A stretch of 64,000 nt of DNA, from assembly GCA_046484285.1 (NCBI GenBank), contig JAWOBP010000156.1, positions 1 to 64,000 on the forward strand, read 5' to 3'. The notes beneath the pieces were generated by a model. It saw only the letters and a list, made by a program, of their open reading frames with translations, was not told the DNA's origin and ran no database searches. Below are positions 57,928 through 64,000 of the stretch, piece by piece. The DNA is from CAZHCG01 sp046484285 (GTDB lineage Bacteria; Myxococcota_A; Polyangia; JAAYKL01). Position numbers and translations under genes: made by a program. How positions within the stretch are numbered: the first letter of the stretch is position 1; every line of letters starts with the position of its first letter.

Positions 57928-60009
57928 CTACTCGTCTTCCTCGTCGGACTGGAAGGCCTCGATAACCTTCTGGGCGTTCTCGTGCGGCACCTCGTCGTAG
58001 TGGGAGAAGCCGACCGTGAAGGCGCCCCGGCCGCCGGTCATCGAGTCGAGATCCGGGGCGTACTGCAGCAGCTCTGCCATCGGCGCCTGGGCGCGGATCA
58101 CCTGGTTGCGCCCGCGCGCCTCCATCCCCAGCACCTTGCCGCGCCGCGAGCTGACGTCTCCCATCACGTCTCCCATGCACTCGTCCGGCACCAACACCTC
58201 CAGGTTCCAGACCGGCTCGAGCAGGTAGGCGCCGGCCTGCTCGACCGCGACCTTGAACCCCTTGGAGCCGGCCATCTGGAAAGCGCCGTCCGAGGAATCG
58301 ACGTCGTGGTACTTGCCGTCGTAGAGCGTGACCCGCACGTCGACCAGCGGGTAGCCGGCGATCACGCCGCGCGCCATGCGGCCGACGATCCCCTTCTCCA
58401 CCGAGGGAATCCACTGCTTGGGAATCGCGCCGCCCACGATCTTGTTGACGAACTCGAAGCCCTCGCCCCGGGGCAGCGGCTCGACGTTGATGTAGCAGAC
58501 GCCGAACTGGCCGCGGCCGCCGGTCTGCTTCTTGTGTTTGCCCTCCACGCCCTCGACCTTCTTGCGGATCGTCTCGCGGTAGGGGATCTTCGGCGGCGCC
58601 AGCTCCACGTCCACCTCGAACTTGCGCCTCAGCTTGTCGACGGTCGTCTCGATGTGGACTTGGCCCATCCCGGCGATCTGGGTCTCCTGCATCTCTGGGT
58701 CGCGGATGATCCTGATCGTCGGATCCTCCTCGGCGACTCGGTTGAGCGCCTGGCCGAGCTTGTCCTCGTCGTTCTTGTCCTTGGCCCGCACCGCGTAGGT
58801 GATGATCGGATCGATCTCCGGCAGCGAGGGGAAGACCACCTTGCGCCGCTCGTCGCAGACCGTGTCGCCGGTGGTCGTGCTCTTCAGCTTGGCGATCGCG
58901 ACCACGTCGCCCGGCCCGGCCGAGTCGACGCTCTGTTGCTTCTTGCCGAGCGGCACCAGCAGCTGCCCCAAGCGCTCCTTCTCCTCCTTGTTGGAGTTGA
59001 AGAAGCCCGAGTCGGCCTCCAGCGTGCCCGACCAGACGCGCAGCACGGTCAGTGTGCCGGTGAACTTGTCCTGGATGCTCTTGAAGACCGTGCCGGCGAA
59101 CGGAGCTTCGGGATCGGGCGGGCACTCGACCTCCTCCTCGCCGACCAGGCCCCTGCGCGGCGGTCGATCGGCCGGGGAGGGGTAGAGCCTGCAGATCGCA
59201 TCCAGCAGCGGCTGCACTCCGATGTTCTTTATCGACGAGGTGACGACCGCTGGAATCAGCGCGCCCGAGGCGATCGCCGCCGGCAGCGCCGCGTCGATCT
59301 CCTCCTCGGTCAGCTCCATTGTCTCGAGGTACTTCTCCATCACTGCGTCGTCGCTCTCGGCGATCGCCTCGATCAGCGCCTCGCGCGCCGACTCGACCTG
59401 GTCGGACATCTCGGCCGGAATGTCGATCTGCTCGACCTTCTTGCCGTCGTCGCCGAAGCGGTAGGCCTTCTGCTCGAGCAGCTGGACCACGCCCGAAAGC
59501 GAATCCTCGGAACCGATCGGTATCGTCAAAGGAGCGATGTGCTTGGAGAGCACCTCGCGGGCCCCGTCGAACGAGCCCTGGTAGTCGGCCCGCTCGCGAT
59601 CCATCTTGTTGATCACCAGCAGCCGCGGCTTGTCCAGCTCCTCGGCGAGCTGCCACATCTTTTCGGTCATGACCTGCACGCCGTCCACCGCGGAGACCAC
59701 CACCGCGGCGATGTCGCTGGCGGCCAGAGCGTTTCTGGCATCGAAAAAGAAGTTGTTGTCGCCGGGAGTATCCGAGATCTGGATCTTCTTCTTGTCCCAC
59801 TCGACCGCGGCGAACGCGGTCGAGATCGAGTTCTGGCGCTTGACCTCCTCGGGCTCGAAATCGAACGTGGAGGTCTCGTCGAGCACGCTTCCCAGGCGAG
59901 TCGTCACGCCGGCGTCGAAGAGCATCGCCTCTCCGAGCGAAGTCTTTCCGCTGCCGCCGTGTCCCACCAGGCAGATGTTGCGGATGCTCGTCGTGTCGTA
60001 CTTTTTCAT
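57928..60009 (-). CDS. Elongation factor G-like GTPase (EF-G paralogue)
   Basis: The 693-residue protein has all EF-G domains. The P-loop is GHGGSGKTS (16-24) instead of the usual AHIDAGKTT; SDTPGD and INKMDRER follow, and GRGQFG marks domain IV. These variant motifs place it with EF-G-like paralogues rather than the main fusA, whose product normally sits in the str operon. GGAGGGTGACC precedes ATG 60009; a GTG at 60015 is two codons earlier. Its role may be ribosome recycling or stress translation. Confidence 0.88.
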   Translation of the reverse strand: MKKYDTTSIRNICLVGHGGSGKTSLGEAMLFDAGVTTRLGSVLDETSTFDFEPEEVKRQNSISTAFAAVEWDKKKIQISDTPGDNNFFFDARNALAASDIAAVVVSAVDGVQVMTEKMWQLAEELDKPRLLVINKMDRERADYQGSFDGAREVLSKHIAPLTIPIGSEDSLSGVVQLLEQKAYRFGDDGKKVEQIDIPAEMSDQVESAREALIEAIAESDDAVMEKYLETMELTEEEIDAALPAAIASGALIPAVVTSSIKNIGVQPLLDAICRLYPSPADRPPRRGLVGEEEVECPPDPEAPFAGTVFKSIQDKFTGTLTVLRVWSGTLEADSGFFNSNKEEKERLGQLLVPLGKKQQSVDSAGPGDVVAIAKLKSTTTGDTVCDERRKVVFPSLPEIDPIITYAVRAKDKNDEDKLGQALNRVAEEDPTIRIIRDPEMQETQIAGMGQVHIETTVDKLRRKFEVDVELAPPKIPYRETIRKKVEGVEGKHKKQTGGRGQFGVCYINVEPLPRGEGFEFVNKIVGGAIPKQWIPSVEKGIVGRMARGVIAGYPLVDVRVTLYDGKYHDVDSSDGAFQMAGSKGFKVAVEQAGAYLLEPVWNLEVLVPDECMGDVMGDVSSRRGKVLGMEARGRNQVIRAQAPMAELLQYAPDLDSMTGGRGAFTVGFSHYDEVPHENAQKVIEAFQSDEEDE

Positions 60010-60175
60010 GGTCACCCTCCGAAAAGCCGCGGCCGCGACACCGCGCCCGCAATGGCAAGGACCCCGCTATGTAGATCATCTAACGAGGGGCCGTCAATCG
60101 CTGCGCACCGCTTTTTGGGGATTGCCCGTCGATTGTCGAGGCAGGCGGGGTGCGAGGAGCCGACCGCGCCGGATC

Positions 60176-60409
60176 TCAGTACTCGCCGACGGCGTTGCCG
60201 CAGTAGGTGTGGAGCAGCCCGGATATCTCCTGCAAGTCGGGATCGGAGGTCTCCTCCGCGGCCTCGTCGAGCACGCCGGTGGCGAACTCGCACTCCGCCT
60301 GGGCCGCGTCGTGGTCCGACGACTGCAGCGCCATCGTCACCTTGGCCAGCGCCTGTACGTAGACCACGATCGAATCGCCCTTGCGCAGCTGCTCGCAGGG
60401 ACCGTCCAC
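60176..60409 (-). CDS. Small helical protein, possibly the 3' part of a frameshifted gene
   Basis: The 77-residue frame from GTG 60409 (DGPCEQLRKGDSIVVYVQALAKV) is helical and acidic. The same frame is open and coding-like further upstream (SGQPGEVSLSSTLQEL) without a start codon. A second frame carries a short stretch MMEVTALDVQVEMTLPPR ending at 60457. Joining the two by a one-base shift would give one small protein starting at 60513. No family is recognised. Confidence 0.4.
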   Translation of the reverse strand: MDGPCEQLRKGDSIVVYVQALAKVTMALQSSDHDAAQAECEFATGVLDEAAEETSDPDLQEISGLLHTYCGNAVGEY

Positions 60410-60599
60410 CAGCTCCTGCAGCGTCGAGGAGAGCGAGACCTCGCCCGGCTGGCCGCTCAGCGCGGCGGCAGCGTCATCTCCACCTGCACGTCGAGGGCTG
60501 TCACCTCCATCATCGAGTCGCGGAATCTCTTGACTTTGTCGTCGCGGTTTTCATACGATAGCGAGTCGCTACGCTACGCGTAAGCTGAAGGAGGATTAC

Positions 60600-60842
60600 A
60601 TGACCGAGCAGCAGCCGACAGGCGGCGGTGAGCTGACTCAATACGAGTCGATGTCCGCAATCACGCCCAAGAAGCAGCCGCTGGCGATCATCATCGGCAC
60701 TCTTCTTTTGCCGCTTGTCTTGTGGGTGATCAACCTCCTGGCACCCACCGAGGCGGTCGAGGACTTGAAGGAGGGGCAAGAAGAAGAATCGGACAAGGCC
60801 GCCCAGACTGCCACCGACAACGACCTGGCCGAAGAGATCTGA
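60600..60842 (+). CDS. Small single-TM protein, unknown
   Basis: AGGAGGATTAC precedes ATG 60600. The 80-residue product has a hydrophilic N-terminus (MTEQQPTGGGELTQYE), one membrane helix (PLAIIIGTLLLPLVLWVINLL) and an acidic tail (EDLKEGQEEESDKAAQ). It lies 72 bp before the MBL-fold gene and may be in the same transcript as dnaX. The function is unknown. Confidence 0.65.
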   Translation: MTEQQPTGGGELTQYESMSAITPKKQPLAIIIGTLLLPLVLWVINLLAPTEAVEDLKEGQEEESDKAAQTATDNDLAEEI

Positions 60843-60914
60843 AAGTGGCGGCCAGCGCGACCGGATCTCTGCGTCCCGCCGCCGAACCGCTGCCGCAAGA
60901 CACAGAGTGATGCA

Positions 60915-61745
60915 ATGTTCCTCGTGAGATTCTGGGGTGTTCGCGGATCCATTCCCACGCCCGGTCCGGACACCGTGGAGATCGGCGGCAACACCAGCTG
61001 CGTCGAGGTGCAGTCCGGCGAGCAGATGATCATTCTCGACGGCGGCACCGGGCTGCGGCTGCTGGGGCAGCGCATGCTGCAAGACGGACCGCGCTGCGCC
61101 GCGATGTTCTTCAGCCACGTGCACTGGGACCACATCCAGGGGTTCCCCTTCTTCGCGCCGGCGTTCGTGCCCGGCTTCCGCTTCGAGATCTACGGCGGCA
61201 AGAACCTCTCGAGCACGCTGGCCGAGACGCTCGCCGGGCAGATGAACTTTCCCAACTTCCCGGTCACGCTGGACCAGATGGCGGCCGAGATCTCGTTTTT
61301 CCAGTTCGATGACGGGCAGCGCGTCGATCTCGCGGACGGCACGACCATCCGCGGTCTGCAGCTCAACCACCCCGACGGCGTCTACGGCTTTCGCATCGAG
61401 CACGGCGACCGGGCGGTCGCCTACTGCACCGACACCGAGCACACCGGCGAGCCGGATCGACACGTGCTCGAGCTGGCCCGGGACGCCGAGCTGTTGATCT
61501 ACGACGCGCAGTACACTCCCGAGGAGTACGTCGGAGAAGGGGGGAAGCCCTCCAGAGAGGGCTGGGGACACTCCACCTACGTCGAAGGAGCGCGCCTGGC
61601 CGAGATGGCGGGCGCCGAGAGGCTCGTCCTCTACCATCACGATCCCGGTCACGACGACGCCGCGATCAAAGAGATCGAGCGCCGCTGCCGCGAGCTGTTC
61701 CCCGAGAGCCATGCCGCCCGGGAGGGCCTCGCGGTGGAAGTCTGA
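60915..61745 (+). CDS. MBL-fold metallohydrolase
   Basis: The 276-residue protein has the metallo-beta-lactamase signature SHVHWDHIQGFPFF, preceded by VRGSIPTPGP, NTSCVEV and LDGGTGLR, and followed by the metal ligands ADAELLIYDAQYT and HSTYVEGARLAE. The RGSIP...GG.T subgroup is often annotated as cAMP-phosphodiesterase class II or hydroxyacylglutathione-hydrolase-like; specificity is open. It lies 4 bp before the dnaX start codon. Confidence 0.85.
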   Translation: MFLVRFWGVRGSIPTPGPDTVEIGGNTSCVEVQSGEQMIILDGGTGLRLLGQRMLQDGPRCAAMFFSHVHWDHIQGFPFFAPAFVPGFRFEIYGGKNLSSTLAETLAGQMNFPNFPVTLDQMAAEISFFQFDDGQRVDLADGTTIRGLQLNHPDGVYGFRIEHGDRAVAYCTDTEHTGEPDRHVLELARDAELLIYDAQYTPEEYVGEGGKPSREGWGHSTYVEGARLAEMAGAERLVLYHHDPGHDDAAIKEIERRCRELFPESHAAREGLAVEV

Positions 61746-61749
61746 ACGC

Positions 61750-63486
61750 ATGTCGTACCTCGTCCTGGCCCGCAAGTGGAGACCGCAGACCTTCGAGGAC
61801 GTGGTGGGCCAGAATCACGTGACGCGCACCCTGGCCAACGCGATCGAGATGGACCGGGTGGCTCACGCCTTCCTCTTCTCCGGAGTGCGGGGCGTGGGCA
61901 AGACCTCGCTGGCGCGGATCCTGGCCAAGGCGCTCAACTGCGAGCACGGCCCGACTCCGCGGCCGTGCGGAGAGTGCGGCTCGTGTCGCACGATCGCGGA
62001 CGGTGGCGCGGTGGACGTGATCGAGATCGACGGCGCATCCAACAACTCGGTGGACGACATCCGCGAGCTGCGCGAGACCGTCCCCTACCGGCCGGCGCTG
62101 GGGCGCTACAAGATCTACGTGATCGACGAGGTCCACATGCTCTCGGCCAGCGCCTTCAACGCGCTACTCAAGACGCTCGAGGAGCCTCCGCCCCACGTCA
62201 AGTTCATCTTCGCCACCACCGAGCCGCACAAGATCCCGGCCACGATTCTCTCGCGCTGCCAGCGCTACGACTTCAGGAGAATCTCGACCCCGGCCGTGGT
62301 GGAGCGCGTGCGCGCCATCCTGGACAGCGAGGAGATCGAGGCCGACGAGGAGGCGCTGGCGATCATCGGGCGCGAGGCCGAGGGTTCGATGCGCGACGCG
62401 CTCTCGCTGCTGGACCAGGTGCTGGCCGCGGGAACCGGAAAGCTGAGCGGGACCGCGGTCTCCGAGCTGCTCGGCGTGGTCACGCGCAGGGTGCACTACG
62501 ACGTCTCCGCGGCGCTGCTCGCGGGCGATCCGCGCCGCTGCCTCGAAATCGTGCGCGACGTGGATCGCCAGGGTTTCGAGTCGATCTCGTTCACCCGCGG
62601 GCTGCTCGAGCACCTGCGCAACCTGGTGGTCGCCGGCGTGTGCGGCAGCGAGCCGGGTCTGCTCGACCTGCCGGAGGAGGAGATCGCCGAGCTGGCCGAG
62701 CTGGCCGGCCGCGTCTCCAACGCGACGCTGCACCGCCTGTTCAAGCACTTCGCCGAGGCCTACGAGGAGATCGCCCGCTCGGACCACCCGCGGCTGCTGC
62801 TGGAGACGACGCTGGCGCGGCTGGCCGAGATGGGGGATCTGCTCCCGGCCGCGGAGCTGGTGGGGCGGCTCGAGGCGCTGGCCGGCAAGCCCGGCGCGAG
62901 CCCCGGCCGCGGATCCGGCGGCGGGGGAGGCTCGGGAGGCGGAACGCGCAGCGCCGGAAGCGCCAACGAGCGCGGCGGCCGAAACGCCGGCGAGCCGCCG
63001 AAGGTGCGAGCAGACGGAGGGGGTGCGGCGGATCGGGCGCCGCGCCAGGCGAGCCCCGCGCTCCGGGCGGCGCTGGAGATCGGCTCCTTGCGCGAGGCGC
63101 TGGCCGCCTTCGCCCGGGAGAACCCGGCGATCGCCTCGGTCGTGGAGCGCGCCGAGCCGAGCGTCGACGGAGACGATCTGCTGCGCCTCAGATTCGATCG
63201 CGACGACGCCTTCGCGGTCTCGGTAGCCAGCGACGCCGCTCGCCAACGCCAGATCACCGGCTACCTGGAGCGACGCCTGGGACGCTCGGTGCGACTCGAG
63301 GTCGAGCTGGGCGACCTCGGAGGCTGCAGCGCCGCGGCCCGCGAGAAGCTGGCGCGCCAGGAGCGGCTACGAGAAATCGACACGGAGGCTCGCCAGCACC
63401 CGCTGGTGCGTGGAGTGCTCGACGAGCTGGGTGGAAAGATATCGCGCGTTCGACCACAACACATTGAGGAAGGCGAACGCGGCTGA
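61750..63486 (+). CDS. dnaX: DNA polymerase III subunit gamma/tau
   Basis: ATG 61750 starts MSYLVLARKWRPQTF, the strict DnaX N-terminus. The 578-residue protein has a P-loop SGVRGVGKTS, the zinc-site cysteines Cys64/73/76/79, the DEVHMLS Walker B and the SRCQRYDF sensor. A Gly/Ser-rich linker (about 390-415) separates domain III from the tau C-terminal region. It is the clamp-loader motor of the replisome. Its position before ybaB and recR is a widely conserved arrangement. Confidence 0.97.
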   Translation: MSYLVLARKWRPQTFEDVVGQNHVTRTLANAIEMDRVAHAFLFSGVRGVGKTSLARILAKALNCEHGPTPRPCGECGSCRTIADGGAVDVIEIDGASNNSVDDIRELRETVPYRPALGRYKIYVIDEVHMLSASAFNALLKTLEEPPPHVKFIFATTEPHKIPATILSRCQRYDFRRISTPAVVERVRAILDSEEIEADEEALAIIGREAEGSMRDALSLLDQVLAAGTGKLSGTAVSELLGVVTRRVHYDVSAALLAGDPRRCLEIVRDVDRQGFESISFTRGLLEHLRNLVVAGVCGSEPGLLDLPEEEIAELAELAGRVSNATLHRLFKHFAEAYEEIARSDHPRLLLETTLARLAEMGDLLPAAELVGRLEALAGKPGASPGRGSGGGGGSGGGTRSAGSANERGGRNAGEPPKVRADGGGAADRAPRQASPALRAALEIGSLREALAAFARENPAIASVVERAEPSVDGDDLLRLRFDRDDAFAVSVASDAARQRQITGYLERRLGRSVRLEVELGDLGGCSAAAREKLARQERLREIDTEARQHPLVRGVLDELGGKISRVRPQHIEEGERG

Positions 63487-63531
63487 CAGCGCCGGCCGGC
63501 GTAAGAGCGGCCGGAGAAAAGGAGGCGGAAG

Positions 63532-63870
63532 ATGGCCAAGGGCAGGGGCAGAGCCTTTCGCGGCGGGTTGTCCGGGCTGATGAAGCAGGCCAACCGCATC
63601 CAGAAGAAGCTCGAGACCGTCAAGGAGGAGCTGCGCGAGCAGTCCTGGACGGCCGAGGCGGGCGGAGGCAAGGTCAAGGTGACGATCACGGGCGGCAAGG
63701 AGATCACCGACATCTCGATCGACGAGGAGCTGGTGAATCCCGAGGACGTCGAGACCCTGCAGGACGTGGTGGTCTCCGCGGTCAACGCCGCGGTCACGCT
63801 CGCCGAGGAGAAGATCGAGGAGGCCTCCGAGGGGGTGACCGGCGGAATGCACCTGCCGGGCATGTTCTGA
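63532..63870 (+). CDS. ybaB: YbaB/EbfC nucleoid-associated protein
   Basis: The 112-residue protein has the family pattern: GLMKQANRIQKKLETVKEEL, VKVTITGGKEITDISIDEELV and the C-terminal AVNAAVTLAEEKI. The N-terminus is slightly longer and more basic than usual. It sits between dnaX and recR as expected. AAAGGAGGCGG precedes the ATG. Confidence 0.95.
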   Translation: MAKGRGRAFRGGLSGLMKQANRIQKKLETVKEELREQSWTAEAGGGKVKVTITGGKEITDISIDEELVNPEDVETLQDVVVSAVNAAVTLAEEKIEEASEGVTGGMHLPGMF

Positions 63871-63876
63871 GGCGCG

Positions 63877-64000
63877 ATGAGCGGCGCGATCCACGAACTG
63901 GCCGAGTTGCTGGCCCGACTGCCCGGAGTGGGCAGGAGAACCGGAGTGCGGCTGGCGTTCCACCTGCTGGAGGCGTCGCCCCGCTACTCGGAACAGCTCG
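63877..64000 (+). CDS. recR: Recombination protein RecR, 3' part cut by window edge
   Basis: From ATG 63877 the visible 41 residues include ELLARLPGVGRRTGVRLAFHLLEA, the helix-hairpin-helix N-terminus of RecR. The start is 7 bp after the ybaB stop. RecR works with RecF or RecO to load RecA at gaps. The zinc finger and Toprim domain lie beyond the edge. Confidence 0.93.
   Translation, partial: MSGAIHELAELLARLPGVGRRTGVRLAFHLLEASPRYSEQL

Overview
The window is high-GC bacterial DNA (AT-rich only around a few promoters) with densely packed genes, many ATGA/GTGA/TTGA stop-start overlaps and frequent GTG/TTG starts. LpxK, a BamB-like lipoprotein and many lipobox lipoproteins show a Gram-negative envelope. 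Asp/Ser/Ala-stalk lipoproteins, a MopE-type metal-binding lipoprotein, a eukaryote-like Ser/Thr kinase, several PilZ proteins, an FHA-sigma54 activator and mevalonate-pathway kinases together resemble Myxococcota or related former Deltaproteobacteria. That placement is inference; no rRNA is present.

Layout. 1-8 kb: an edge-truncated Y1-transposase-like gene, a 163-bp MITE-like element, a yfgM-bamB pair, two lipoproteins, carbamate kinase and a sulfatase-fold lipoprotein. 8-16 kb: tRNA-Ala(CGC), a ChaN-like protein, then a tightly packed plus-strand run (BNR-like protein, unknown protein, PilZ, TPR, MopE-like lipoprotein, lpxK). 16-26 kb: an orphan FliI/SctN-type ATPase, a Ser/Thr kinase, a second sulfatase-fold lipoprotein, a 932-aa propeller lipoprotein, YqgE and an OmpA-type lipoprotein. 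26.7-29.7 kb is a mobile patch: a DUF763 pseudogene carrying a second MITE, and a VapBC module bracketed by about 39-bp direct repeats, followed by eIF2B-like and NUDIX genes. 29.7-40 kb: TPR proteins, a 1041-aa membrane-sulfatase-HEAT protein, tRNA-Cys(GCA), a PA-domain lipoprotein, DUF1232, an EtfD-like iron-sulfur oxidoreductase, GroES and glutaredoxin. 40.5-43 kb: a third MITE, a Phd/VapC module, then trpB2 behind what looks like a Trp-codon attenuator (22-codon leader peptide with tandem Trp codons, then two U-tailed hairpins). 43-53 kb: two tandem PilZ genes, an FtsB-like gene, a VapC relic, the FHA-sigma54 activator, an HD protein, an aminotransferase and a coupled run of PLP enzyme, polyprenyl diphosphate synthase, mevalonate kinase and phosphomevalonate kinase. 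53-60 kb, minus strand: an RlmN-like radical SAM protein, TrxR-like flavoprotein and isochorismatase-fold hydrolase in one overlapping unit, an amidase and an EF-G paralogue. 60.6 kb to the end: a small membrane protein, an MBL-fold hydrolase and the conserved dnaX-ybaB-recR run (recR cut by the edge).

The most interesting signal is the apparent ribosome-mediated attenuator in front of a stand-alone TrpB2. Next are the MITE family with TA-flanked 17-bp terminal inverted repeats, which touches three genes, and the direct-repeat-bracketed VapBC cassette. Family calls come from recognising motifs by eye; no database search was run.
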